Part shown: positions 1 through 11,295 of the stretch, in pieces | How positions within the stretch are numbered: position 1 is the stretch's first letter | Layout of the letters: the number at the start of each line of letters is the position of its first letter | Source of the DNA: Saccoglossus kowalevskii | Lineage: Eukaryota > Hemichordata > Enteropneusta > Harrimaniidae | Length of the DNA stretch: 19,034 nt | Direction of reading: 5' to 3' | Assembly: GCF_000003605.2 (NCBI RefSeq) | Contig: NW_003116456.1 | Span: forward strand, 243,817 to 262,850 | Translations under genes and position numbers: made by a program | Notes under the pieces: model-generated | What the model was told of the DNA's origin: nothing | What the model saw: only the letters and a program-made list of their open reading frames with translations | The model's database searches: none

Positions 1-439
1 AGTGAATTTGAGAGCCTGGATATATACTAACAATTAATGCATTTGCATTATGGTACCAACAAAATATTAACTAGTGGTCAATTATACATTGCGCAGAATT
101 GCTGCTTTAAGACATATATTATAAATACTAATCTCTTAACTATGCTTCTTCAAATCAAAAGGTATTGTTGTAATGTACGTTACATAAATTGTAATGGTAC
201 ATTACATATTCAGTAGCTAGATTGATAAATCATTAAATTCCTGAAAGAACATGGTCCTCACTTTCATGTCATATGTACTAAGTAGTGAGCAGACGGCCAT
301 AGATAAAGAACACAACGTGATATACCCTCGCGCACCCACACTTAATATTAAAAACTGGTTTCAGACAATATCACAACATGTTTGATGCAACGGTCGTTAT
401 GTAATTTATAAATATTCATATTACGAAATAACGAACATA
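1..439. other. Upstream non-coding DNA with a hairpin
   Basis: AT-rich sequence with no supported gene. It contains one good inverted repeat at 169-206. The outer arms (169-178 and 197-206) pair over 10 bp, and inner arms TTACA/TGTAA at 180-184 and 190-194 pair across a small internal loop. A POU-type octamer (ATTTGCAT) lies at 41-48. Neither has a demonstrated role. Confidence 0.6.
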
Positions 440-688
440 ATGAAGGACATACTAGCTGTATACCAGTTGTTCAAAACGGTTCAGTTATGTTCTGCGTTTT
501 TGCTACTTTGTATTATTATAACTTTGTATATCGACACAAACAACACAAGCGTAACATACATTTTAGTGATGTTTGTTTTATATAAATATGCCAGCAGCTT
601 GTATGACTCGTCTAATATTCTATCGAAGTTGACTTCGTACCAAATCTTGTTATACCTCTCTGTTTTGTCTAGCGCGTTGTCGTATTAA
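440..688 (+). CDS. Doubtful small hydrophobic ORF, 82 aa
   Basis: I do not recognise this product. The 82-residue frame opens with an ATG that has A at -3 and ends at TAA. Residues about 16-31 and 38-51 are strongly hydrophobic, and residues 67-80 less so, so a small two- or three-span membrane protein is conceivable. An AATAAA-type signal occurs near 932. Against this, the frame is short, the region is AT-rich (which inflates Leu, Ile, Tyr and Phe), and no family motif is visible. It could equally be chance or the decayed end of the repeat at 841-955. No conserved partner is visible on either side. Confidence 0.12.
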   Translation: MKDILAVYQLFKTVQLCSAFLLLCIIITLYIDTNNTSVTYILVMFVLYKYASSLYDSSNILSKLTSYQILLYLSVLSSALSY

Positions 689-840
689 TATATTTCAACA
701 TTCTCTATATCAGATAAAATTTCAATAATTAATTGCGTACTGAATTTAATGACACGGAACATAATATATTTAGTAATTTAGTTTTAAATTTAATATACAT
801 CTATTAGTTTCAACAAGTTAAATTCAGATATTCATAATTT

Positions 841-955
841 GTATTTTATAGTGTCTTTATGTGTATTATTTATTGTATTTGCTGTGTGTGGAGCCTGTAA
901 ATTCTCCTAATGCCCATAGGTATTTCCAAATGAATAAATAAATAATAAAATTAAA
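841..955 (+). mobile_element. Possible 3' end of a non-LTR retrotransposon
   Basis: A T/G-rich stretch leads into a small hairpin with GGAG (890-893) and CTCC (904-907) arms. It then runs into a tail of repeated AATAAATAAATAAT from about 930. A terminal hairpin before a simple AATA-type tail is the usual form of CR1/L2-like LINE 3' ends. No reverse-transcriptase coding sequence is recognisable upstream, so this would be a 5'-truncated or decayed copy. The alternative is the poly(A) region of an ordinary transcript. Confidence 0.35.
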
Positions 956-960
956 TAGGT

Positions 961-3900
961 GTATTTCCAACTCTATATAAGGAGTTATAGAAATTGGATT
1001 TATGTGTTACATATGTTAGGTTATACGATTTGATAATTTAACAGTCTTTTATTTTCAGATTTTCTAATCGCATTTTTCGGATTTTCTAGTGGCAAGAGAT
1101 ATGTCAGCAGAGGTCGAAATTATGGTTATCGACACTTTTTAATTTAATTTTAAATCCCCCACCTTCGTTATAAATAACAATGTCCCACTCGTTTAATCTG
1201 AACCAAGTTGTTATGATTTACCGCATACATAACACGAGTCCCCGAAAGATATAATGTTTTCGTTGTAAAAAAAACAACACACACACGTTACGCAATGTGA
1301 TTATTTCCGTCTGAACGCATATGTTATTGACATGCAGAGGAAAGTAAAAGATTATCAGGAGGTAAATACTATTTCACCAAACATCAGTTATTATCCGATG
1401 TCACTTAATTCAAACTTTTTTTGAGCAAATTAATTGTCGGTTACATGTCGAGCAGTTATTTACAAGTAATCTGCCAAACATTTATGCTCTAGGAATGGAC
1501 CATGCTACTGGTTTGCAAGAAACCAGATGTTCACCGCTAAATTACCAAGGCGTCAGTTACTCAATTATTCATATTATGTCACATCAAACACACACAGCTA
1601 CTGTCACTTCGCGTATTCAGACAAGAATTCCACTCATCACAAGATAAATGGGAGACTTTAAAAAACAAACTTAACGATTTTTGAAAATAACAAAATCCAG
1701 AAATTGATTAGTGGCTTCTTTGAAAAGCAATGTAATCACGTGATATTTCAGTAAATAGTTAAAAAATTAGTTCGATATCAATATATTTTTGTTCCCTTCA
1801 AATATATTTCAGTCGAAATTCATTTATAACTCTTGATTAGGGCCCACTTCAAATCGTTAATCTGAGATAATCATGAAGTATTAGATGATGGAATCAATAA
1901 CATCCATAACACAAATTTCTACTTAACTACTAAATGTATTGAAATGTTCGTACTTAATCAATATTACGTGAAACTTTACAATCTAATTTCTATACAACAT
2001 TCATTCAGGGAAATCAACTTCAATAGTTGTAATAATGTAGTTTGTGAAGATGCTTTTAATGTTTAGTCTCTCTACTAACCTGAATAGTTACCGATGTGAG
2101 TGAATTGTCATTCCCTTATTTTTAAAATTATTTTTAGTCATTATTAGATCAAAAAATGGATAGATAGTAATCTTATTGTTCAACGCGTTGACTACATTGC
2201 AGAACAAAATCAATGGTAAAATAGAACAACCTCATTTTTTTGCGAATGTTACAAAATCGAACAACTACTCTCACGACTTGTAACTCGAATCACCGCCATG
2301 TATTGCGAAGCTCTTTCATGAATGCAATCACTTTACCGATATCTGAGATAAAGATGTATATGCATAAAACTGACACATGTGTCCTATCATAGTGGCCATG
2401 CATGTACATAAGACAGATTTACATAAACAGTTAATTCACGAAATGGTTTCACAATTTCTTGAATACACTAATGGCAGTTCAAATAATGAAACGTCGTGCA
2501 CTTCAGATCCTTCAAGCAAACTCTAATTGGAAACTTCTATTCCAATAACTGATGCATATATTTCTAAGATTCTTGTGACAAACAGTTATCGTTTCTGTAA
2601 TATAATTTCCTGGAAATGATCACTAACATGCCCATCAAATCTTTAGAAGATATTTATACAGTTGTATGAGGCATATGCACAACTGCGCGTACAACATAAA
2701 GTGTCATTGTAGTTGTGTCACTTGGTACATATCAATCACAAAGGATAACATCATTAATTCAACCTCTCAAGGCGACTACAAGCATGAGTCGAGGTTGACA
2801 TAATTACAAGTAATATTTTAAAATAAGATAATGAGATATACATTTTTACTACTAAAATACTGCTTGTTGCACGTTACTCATGCCACGCATATTTACGTAC
2901 CGAATATGATGTACAATAACTAACAAACTTAGTGCACATATTTAGGCAGAATGAATTTCGACATTTCTTCAATTTTCCTCAACAAATTTTAATGTATTTA
3001 AAGGTTATTTTTGAACCTTACATACATATTAACCGGTGATGTAAGTGATTGATTTCGGGAACTAATATACTTAATAGGCAGGTACTAACAATATTATAAC
3101 CCAAATATAAGTCTTGTGCCCTGGACAGGAAGAACATTTGCCTTCAAAACGTCATGCAAATGATCTTTTGTGCTCGGGAGTAAGCGCGTACAGTAATATA
3201 GTAATGGTCGTATCGTAAACAAGTATATGTCTTCTCCAATCCAAGATTTACTTGTATTCTATATTATGGAATCGTATGGAACTTGAATGATATCCACGAA
3301 TAGTGAAACACCATTCAATTCGACATTCTTCCTTGCTCGGACCAATGCCATCACAAACTGCAAAAGATCGGAAATTTTCGACGAATGTCTTTTATAGATT
3401 CATTCTTTCGTATCATTATCTCTAGAAATATACGTTAATTTTATCATCTTGTGACCATCTCGCAATCCTACTTCACATGGAATCTTCATCGCATATCACT
3501 AAATTTTTAGAATTTCTTACATTACACATTTACTTGCTGAATTTTCAAATAACATACGATAATAAAGTGTACACTGGGCATCGTGTATTTAAACACTACT
3601 CACCAATATTAACAACGGCAAGATACGATAATAAGTCACGATTTAGAGTTAATTAACATTACCTTTTTATAAAACTTTAGTTTGTAGAATGTATATTCTT
3701 GAATTTTGGATTATTAACTACCAATCGCCTATACATTGCCTACTATATATTACATTAATTCAGCATTCAGCCAATCTTTTTCTGAATCCACCAGATGAAT
3801 TATTTCATTTCACAAACATTTACACCGCAGAGTAAAACAAAAATATTTAATATTACCTTGCACTGTTATAATTGTAATTATAAATGCATTATCAAAATTA

Positions 3901-4452
3901 TAAAATAATTATCACTGATACTGTTTTTGTAGTACATTCCTACTTTAATGAAATGTATGTTATCATTTTTGAAATATGAAATCATTCAACCATAGAAAGT
4001 AAAGTAAATAATATAGAAATACCACTGAACAAACTAATGTCACGATAATGCACATGTCTACGTGCTTCCGTGAATCGAGGATGATTACTGGCGTATCTTT
4101 TGAGGTAGATATAATAATGTAATCAACACAAATTGGAAGAAATATACAATACAATGAACATTTCCGCTGTAGGCGTTTTTGTAAAATAATTTAATAATAA
4201 TTAGGGAATAAAAGCCGATGCTATAACCATTACAAGGACATGCAAAAGCACGTTTATTTTTCGATTTTAATGGCTTGAATTCCTTGTGAGAGTTTGTAGG
4301 AAGTTTTTGTCTAAGAAGATGGGAGGAAACTTGTGTGGGATATTAATAATAATTGATGTTATGAAGTTATGTTTGTATGTGCCGAATACGACACACTAGT
4401 CCATAGTCTACTGGTCTCATACGAAATGTTCACTATTAGTCCATTAACTTGG
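961..4452. other. Intergenic DNA, no gene seen
   Basis: About 3.5 kb of AT-rich sequence. The open frames are short, carry no motif and are what chance would give; one such minus-strand frame is 3963-4154. A POU-type octamer (ATGCAAAT) lies at 3154-3161, a short CA run near 1270, and a GTTAATTAAC palindrome near 3649. I see no tRNA, splice-flanked exon or transposon protein here. Confidence 0.6.
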
Positions 4453-4526
4453 GACAGAATACCACCTATATTCGCAAGACAGAATACCCTCCTTCCTATT
4501 ACATCATTGCCATCAGACAGAATACC
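4453..4526 (+). repeat. Three copies of GACAGAATACC
   Basis: The 11-mer GACAGAATACC occurs at 4453, 4478 and 4516, with spacings of 25 and 38 bases and unrelated sequence between copies. The stretch lies inside chance-like open frames on both strands (4369-4749 plus, 4359-4568 minus) that I do not accept as genes. It may be the remains of an irregular satellite or a transposon end. Confidence 0.6.
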
Positions 4527-5625
4527 ATCTTCATCATCAACATACACACCCATCTTGTTTTTTAACAACGTTCATAACATACACAATTATTTCCGGACGG
4601 TTCATTGTGGATTTTTCTTAATTACAAGATTTCCCGTCGCTTTCGACACATCTGGAATTGACAGCCAACCAAATCAATTATTCAGTGAGACAAAAAAGAT
4701 ATATTGTAACTTATATTATCCGTATCTATTTTATCCCTATGTGTTTTAACATTTAAAGGTCGAACCATACAAACCATGCTTTTGTATTTGTTATTCAATT
4801 ACCATTTTCGGCCATTGAAAGTAGGGTTCATTCATAACAGTGATTAAGTCGGGCGAGGATATATTCTGCATTGACAAATACAATTGTATCATGAACCTAG
4901 ACTTTGACTTTCTATAACAATTCTGTCACACCAAGCAGCACTAACAAAGTTCGAGCTTGCTGGATCACCCAAAATTATTAAAGATTCTACGCGTATAGCA
5001 CATTTAAAGTGATTTCCGTTAACCTGCGATTACATCACTCACTGACTGCTACAAGTAAAGTCCCCAGGGCAATGTATACAAATACATCTGCTAACAGTTC
5101 CAGGTAGTTGTTTTTTAAAAGAATGATAATCGCTTGTCTCATGATTGCTACAGTAAACTCACTGTAACGAGGTTCGTATTCCTCTGCATTGGTCAATTAA
5201 CAACTCGTATTAATAAATGGACCGATAAGTAAAACGACAAACTTAAATCGTATTAAATATTGAAACGATTCCCTGTTAGACAGACTTCATCGAATCTCCC
5301 AACTCTATGTAATTGTTTGCCATCGAAAAGTAAACATTATAAGATACTTTAACAACGAACAGGGTTATCATTATGCACAAATTGAAAGATATACATTCGC
5401 CGAGTTTGGTATTGAGAGATGTAGATAGATTGCATTTACAAAGTCGGTATTATGTAACATATTATTAAGATATATACAATCACGCATGCTTTATCCCAAA
5501 AAAATCAATATAGAAAATTCGTTTTCCCCTCTCCCAAAAAGTGTGCCGCCATCGAGCCCACTGTTCCAAAGACTGTTGTATGGCGAACAGTGGTCACAAT
5601 TATGTACGAGGGTGGAAAACTATTT
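4527..5625. other. Intergenic DNA, no gene seen
   Basis: No recognised protein, RNA or element. The end of this stretch (from about 5500) is slightly less AT-rich and carries a short open frame that runs through the poly-G tract. The frame has no recognisable motif. Confidence 0.55.
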
Positions 5626-5643
5626 GGGGGGGGGGGGGGGGGG
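5626..5643 (+). repeat. Uninterrupted run of 18 G
   Basis: Eighteen consecutive G bases in AT-rich surroundings. Such a run can form a G-quadruplex, varies readily in length and is a common sequencing or assembly weak point. It also encodes the glycine run in the short frame at 5486-5701, which argues that the frame is incidental. Confidence 0.95.
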
Positions 5644-7713
5644 CAAGTCTCGTGGTTCTCGCGCTTTCAATGAGATATTGACGGCCTTAATGCGGGAATA
5701 AGGTATATACTAAACATCTAAGAACAGCTAAAAAAAATCTAAATGAATGGAAATTGAGAATTAGCAATCATTATTTCAAGAATTGTTCCAATAACAACGA
5801 CGTACTATTGACGTCTGGCAGATATGTGCCAAATATATCTAGGAATGACCTCGTTTGAAGGGATAACCGCTATCACTTGTTGATACCGTATGCTTCATAT
5901 GCGTCATTTCACCTGTCAAGTAAAATAACCGTTTGGGCACAAATTCGATGATTGTGCAGCGGACATTTACAGTACGTAAACGTACAAACAATCAGACTTT
6001 CTTTCTTTTTCAATCGGTCCCGGGCGCCTGGCAACGCAACTGAGTTTAATGGCTTCATTGTTTTATGTTTGGTGTTTGGCAACGTTGTTGCTTGTAGTAA
6101 CATTACGTGTAACGGTTAGCAATTGGCAGACAAATTATATTATATCACTATGGTTACGACATGCTCAATGTGGAAAACACGTTGCCCGATTCAACATAAT
6201 AACATATGTAGGAGTAGCTCAGTGAGGGAGGGGCAATATATTTAAATCGGTTGAAAACAGCGGAGTTTATTGTCAAGTACTGTGCATTTAGGGCTACATA
6301 AACTCGTTCCACTTCCTCGTTTATTTCTCAACAACCCTTACTCCATGTTAACAGTACCATTCCAATTCACTGCTCTATTCTTTCCGGGTTACTCACAATT
6401 ATTGAGATTGAGCGAGTGATTTAAATAATGTGCACACATACATTTGTAAGATCGGTAGACGTTGCCTGTAATAGAAGCACACTGAACGTTGTTTTTACAC
6501 AGTTTGGTTTCAAGTAATAGGTATACTGCTAAAACTGATTAATGTACGTTTCCTGGCTTCCGTTAAACTAAATGATAGACAAGGCAAGGCATAGCGCAGT
6601 GTTCGTAATTGTAACTTCTTTGTGGATGAAAGCGTAAGATGAGTTTTAAACACAATATTATTAGCAGGGGCTGACATGACGTGGTCATGGCGACCGCAAT
6701 GTCGTAACCAGCTATTCCATAGTCAGTCACAATAGACAGAGCTTTTTTATTCAAATGAAAGGTGGATTGCAAATTGAATATTGATATAAGGGAATTTCTC
6801 TTATCCCAATGTTGTTTTGTTGTCATACTGTGCATTAATTATCGAATTAATATGTTATGTGTATTAGACTGTCGACACTCTCTCTGGCCATGATTGTTTT
6901 CTTCAACTAAGGTGATCTAATCTATTGCCGTAATGCGAGGACCGTGAAACTACGTCATTACTTGTCACTGCAGAGAAAGTCTCATGTACGTATCTTTAGC
7001 ATATATAGAATGACATCAGGAAACATCTAACCAATTGCTGGGTGTGGCTGCACGAAATGTTCAGAGAACCTTTGACCAGATCTTAGTCGTACATCCCGAG
7101 TGTGAACTGACATTGGAATGCACTGTTTTTCGAGGTGAAAAATGTAACTCGACCAATTAGTAGATCAGGAAATGGATTATTAAACAGTGGACAGGAAACG
7201 TTGACATAAGACGATGGCATTAACAAACGTGCATGACATTTAAAATCCTGCGATTTTTCATGCAAATGAGCTCCACATATGAACTATATGACATTTTTCC
7301 AACGTTATCATCATGTGTGCATAATAAATAGAAAAGATATACCTTCAATCTACAACAAAATAATTAAGACAACAAACATTGGTAACTAAATACAAAGCGA
7401 TTATGTTTTCTAATATTATAAGTCTGAATTTGCAACTTTACAACCATACAATTTCAGGGGATAACGACGTTCTGCGAACATGAATATTATTTCATAAATG
7501 AAATTACGTGTAATTTGGTAAATATCAGGCATGATTAAAGTGAAATTTTGTGAAAGAGCAGTTATGTACGAGTTATGACATACATGTATAATATTACGAG
7601 TTGATGGTAAAGTAGAACCTGACTTAAGTACGATTTGAGTGTAGTTTTTAAGTGATTTCAGGTTCCAGTATCACACATACGAGTGTCATTATAATCTACA
7701 GAAAAGATGCGAC
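5644..7713. other. Intergenic DNA, no gene seen
   Basis: About 2 kb with no supported gene. GGCAAC half-sites occur near 6030 and 6077, the second in a small GCAAC/GTTGC inverted repeat. A tRNA A-box-like string (TAGCTCAGTGAGGG) starts at 6215, but there is no properly placed B box and no cloverleaf. An ATGCAAAT octamer lies at 7260-7267. Minus-strand open frames at 5909-6103, 6563-6835 and 7083-7265 show no motifs. Confidence 0.55.
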
Positions 7714-7727
7714 GTTGCCATGGCAAA
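7714..7727. promoter_or_regulatory. Candidate RFX X-box
   Basis: The sequence GTTGCCATGGCAAA differs from the ideal X-box palindrome (GTTGCCATGGCAAC) only at the last base. Its inner 12 bases, 7715-7726, form a perfect palindrome. RFX factors bind such sites and often drive ciliary or ciliated-neuron genes in animals. The site lies about 1.7 kb before the receptor start codon, farther than most known functional X-boxes, so a link to this gene is inference. Confidence 0.4.
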
Positions 7728-8757
7728 CTGAAATTGCATATTCATCGATGTTTTTGTAAAATACAAATTACAAGACCGTGAATAAAAATACATGTCTGAT
7801 ACCTAAATCTTTTATAAATATTATGTATTCCTAGTGATTTTAAATAGACTCATATGACATTCATTAAGGGACGTATTACAGACTAAATGTTTTTATTGTG
7901 AACAAAAGTAGCGTAATCAAGTATAATATTTTCTTTATTGTGTTAGAACATTTTTTCAAAAAAGTAATACAGTAGATAACATTTAAATTATCACAAGAAA
8001 CTGAGCCGTTAATGGAAAACGTGTCATAAGCGTCTTAAAAGATGCAATGCAAATAAAAAATACTAAGGCATTCTGTTATCCATTATATTCTATCTTGCAG
8101 CGTATAAGAGGATTTGCGTTATGACTAAGCGACGTCGTGTCTATAAGGATACATCAAAATAGTTTTAAACGATTGTCGGCATTATCTATGACGCATTGGA
8201 ACTACTTGCACGACCAGTCTGATATATACTTACAGATTTAATAGGGTTAAATTACTTATTTGAACTTACAAATTGCGTGTGGAAGTGTTAACGAATACGT
8301 ACATTTAAATACAGACTGTATACTAATGAGCTTGGTGGAATTATTGCTTATAAAGATGATTGACAGGTAATACCTAATACACTTTTGTCACGAACACAGG
8401 CGCCGTTAATAGTTATCAAGACCCCATACCCATGTATAAACCGAGAATTCACTTATTCCTATCACAGTGATTGGCCGACGAATATGGATTTCATCGAATG
8501 TTTTTATATGGGATTTATATAAAGAATTGAAAGTCAATTTGTCACCCTAATTGTAATGAATGAGTTTATTTACTACAAATTTTGTATTATTATATCGATG
8601 TAAAAGAGAATGTTGATGCCAAGCATTTATAATCTACCGGTCTCAGCTTATACGCACAGGTTACTCAGCTTACGTGCATGGTTTATTAGTTACCAGAACA
8701 CATCGTACACGTCTAAGTAATCCACGCACTTCACGCAAGTTGATTTTCTTCTGCAAG
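7728..8757. other. Gene-proximal upstream DNA, no gene seen
   Basis: No coding signal. It contains an ATGCAAAT octamer at 8047-8054 and a second TATA-like string (TTATATAAAG) near 8515. This is probably the distal 5' flank of the receptor gene. Confidence 0.5.
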
Positions 8758-8766
8758 TATATAAAG
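8758..8766 (+). promoter_or_regulatory. Candidate TATA box of the receptor gene
   Basis: TATATAAAG is a good match to the metazoan TATA box. It is followed by a locally less AT-rich stretch (CGTCGAC, GTAGTTGCG) where a start site near 8785-8790 would fall. If used without further splicing it would give a 5' UTR of about 600 bases before the ATG. A 5' UTR intron is possible, since a CAG at 9378-9380 could act as an acceptor, but its pyrimidine tract is poor. TATA-like strings are frequent in DNA this AT-rich. Confidence 0.3.
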
Positions 8767-9392
8767 CGTCGACTTTCACGTAGTTGCGTTGGGAAATTGT
8801 AATTCCTTACATATACTGTAGCTATGCACAATACTTACAATTTTTCGTTATTTTAATGTACTTAACCTGCGTATTTTAACGTGATGTAGTGGTCCCGGTT
8901 TCAATCCCCATGTTCAAATAAGGATTGTAGTGTCCTCGGTGTGTGCTCGATAACAGGCTTTTTGTAAAAAAAGGGATATATCACAGCTTGACATCTGGTT
9001 TATAACCCTATCAGTCCTCGTCCAGTTTGTAATCGGAATCTTTGTTCGTCGATCTGTGTAACGAATCAATGACAAAGTCATTAGTCTCAATGACATTTCT
9101 AAACTCGGCAATGTGACTGAACAGGTTCCAGTTATGTCTTGAGTGCTTTGGACGTCTTTTTAGATGCGTTTTAAATTGCCCAATTATTAACAAGTACATT
9201 TTCAAAAAGGGTAAACTGCAAAAATAAATTATATGCATTGATTATAGGTCCGTAAACAGATTGGAGGACTCCTTTCTTCGTGGACATCGAATGAAGTAAT
9301 GACGTAGATAATTATATGCATTGCATGGTGATTGGGTTAAGTAATGAATATGTAATGCACATCAACTCATGTCATATCAGTAGGTACTGGTA
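8767..9392 (+). promoter_or_regulatory. 5' flank or 5' UTR with a 14-bp direct repeat
   Basis: The 14-mer AATTATATGCATTG occurs at 9227-9240 and again at 9310-9323, both within 170 bases of the start codon. The repeat core, ATATGCAT, resembles homeodomain/POU sites. A TAG at 9381-9383, in frame with the receptor, closes the frame upstream of its first ATG. Minus-strand open frames at 8914-9238 have no motif. Confidence 0.4.
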
Positions 9393-9747
9393 ATGCATAC
9401 ATCAGTTTCAAAACTGTCCACGATGGTGAACCACACTACCGTGGGTTGGAACGAAAATACTAGTGTTGAGTTAACTACATCACAGCTGATTGCCGGCTCC
9501 GTGGTTTCCCTGACGGGCTTTATCAACGATACAGATTGCGAAAATCACACCGACAATGTAACACATTATGACGGAAAGCTGAACAACGCTGGTATCCCTT
9601 TGACGAGTGACATCGCTTTTGAAGTTCCATTTTTCTTGATTGTCGGAATATCAGGGTTGATCGGCAACTTGTTGGTGATATTAGTGTATGGACAGAAGAG
9701 GTATCAACAAAACAACTCATCTCTTTACGTCTTGAACTTAGCCATAG
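9393..9747 (+). CDS. Class A GPCR, exon 1 (N-tail, TM1, start of TM2)
   Basis: This first coding exon gives residues 1-118 plus one base of codon 119 of a rhodopsin-family receptor. The extracellular tail (about 1-76) carries five N-glycosylation sequons, at N13, N22, N45, N51 and N55. No clear signal peptide is visible, as is usual for this class. TM1 is about 77-99, with the signature GN (N92 = N1.50). ICL1 carries basic QKR, and NSSLYVLNLAI begins TM2. The exon ends ATAG|GTAGAT, and the frame beyond the splice site closes within a few codons. The first ATG (9393) has G at -3. A second in-frame ATG at 9423 (residue 11) has the better context, A at -3 and G at +4, and may be the true start, giving 404 residues. 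An in-frame TAG at 9381 rules out an earlier start in the same exon. The minus-strand frame over this exon is a shadow. Confidence 0.9.
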
Positions 9748-10960
9748 GTAGATATATCTAATATATATACATGTGTGTGTTGTGGTACATATTTTGAGCG
9801 ATGTCATCAAAATTTGAATATTGTATTTTAACGTATCTACATAATAGTCCATGTAACAAAGTAAACATTATCAGTATGACCCGAGTTTAAATAACAAGAA
9901 CTCGATTGCACCTTGCTTCAGCAACCATAGTTCGCAAGAGCATGTACAATTAACGCTTCATCATTGAAAAACAAATTTAATTGTTCCATTAGTTGAATGT
10001 TAAATGTCAAACAAGTAGACATTTAGGTTGTTCATCACGGAATTCTGTGATAAGTATTACAAAGGAAATCATTGAATCATACAGAATAACTTCTATATAT
10101 CCCTGATCCGACTGTGATTGGTCGGCGTTTTACCTGACTGTAATCAAGTTGATTTCACTTTCATCTGTTTTACACATTGTACGTCAATATTACAAATACA
10201 TTGAGTATTTGAAATTGCATGGACAAGACTAGTGGCAGGTAGTAACATTATCTTGTTGTCAAAACATACTGACTCTGTGACAGTGACTTTTAACTCACAA
10301 CAGAAAAAAAATAGTCAATATTTCACTAGCACCTGGAACGAGGAGCTGCCAATAATTGATCTGAAATGTACCGTGCAAATATTTTGAAAAAAAGCTTTGA
10401 CAAAATTCGGATTACGATTCAGAATTGTAAAATTTCCCTCGCTACATAGTGTTGCTTGGTAACTTGATTTTGTAATCATATTAAAGTTGGAACTAAAGTG
10501 AAGCCAGTACATAATGACCCTGTTTCTAAACGCATTTTGAAGCCAGTCCTGAAAGTAGACTAGTACCAATGTCACATTAAAGATTACATAGTTCTGTAAC
10601 AAATATGCATTATGATCTATTACTGTAAATATTCGCACTGACTCTCTATTCAAATTTAATATTTCATATGTGTATCTCTCATCTATGTCTATGTCTATAT
10701 ACCTAGAACTACAGAATGTTGAATGAATATAATAGCATTGTCCCGCCGACGTTTAATTGTGCGCGTAATAATGTGCTGTATTTACCGCTGATCATTCGAT
10801 CCACACGTTCATTGACGATAATATATAACACTCGTACACTTAGTAATTTATATCTCTCATCAAAATGTGTTATTTGTATAACTATATATCCAGGGTTACT
10901 CTGTGTTGTTTCGTTTCACAGGAAATAGAATAATATTTACGGTGTGTTATATACGTCTTT

Positions 10961-11060
10961 TTAGCTAGCATGTCATTTTAGCTAATTTAGCTAACCTGTA
11001 ATTTCGATAATTCAAGATGTCGCTAATTTAAAATACTTCGATTGTTGGCATTTTAGCTAA
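10961..11060 (+). repeat. Cluster of TTAGCTA motifs in intron 1
   Basis: TTAGCTA occurs at 10961, 10978, 10987 and 11053. The last three are the full 8-bp palindrome TTAGCTAA, usually inside ATTTTAGCTAA. The spacing is irregular. This could be a decayed short-period repeat or a cluster of homeodomain-like sites. Confidence 0.6.
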
Positions 11061-11170
11061 ATTAAGATTTTGTTAATTCATGTGTGTATTGAGTCATATT
11101 CGCAAAAATGAAATGTAACTATTTCAATGTGTTTTAAAGTAATTAAAAGAGTAAAATAATAGATAGATAA

Positions 11171-11240
11171 ATGAATGAATGAATGAATGAATGAATGAAT
11201 GAATGAATGAATGAATGAATGAATGAATGAATGAATGAAT
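11171..11240 (+). repeat. ATGA tetranucleotide microsatellite
   Basis: Seventy bases of perfect ATGA repeat, about 17.5 units. It is preceded by AGATAGATAA and followed by an A-rich tail, as at the simple-sequence ends of retroposons, though I see no element body. Confidence 0.97.
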
Positions 11241-11295
11241 AAGAAAATAAAAATTTAGAATCAACTTATTTAAAAGGCTATTTAAAAAAAGCATC

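Noticed and set aside
4369-4749. 126-codon plus-strand frame
   Set aside because: No domain, biased by AT-rich and repeated GACAGAATACC sequence, and overlapped by an open minus-strand frame; no evidence for either.
5486-5701. 71-codon open frame through the poly-G run
   Set aside because: It contains a homopolymer-encoded glycine run, no motif and no splice context; a chance frame is the simplest reading.
6208-6280. tRNA-like A box (TAGCTCAGTGAGGG)
   Set aside because: No consensus B box at the right distance and no pairing acceptor stem.
8889-8910. B-box-like GGTTTCAATCC
   Set aside because: Two mismatches to the B-box consensus and no A box upstream.
9523-9852. Minus-strand 109-codon frame
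   Set aside because: It is antisense to receptor exon 1 and its donor, with no motif; a shadow of the real exon.
10315-10653. Minus-strand 112-codon frame in intron 1
   Set aside because: No recognisable motif or splice context; composition is that of the surrounding intron.
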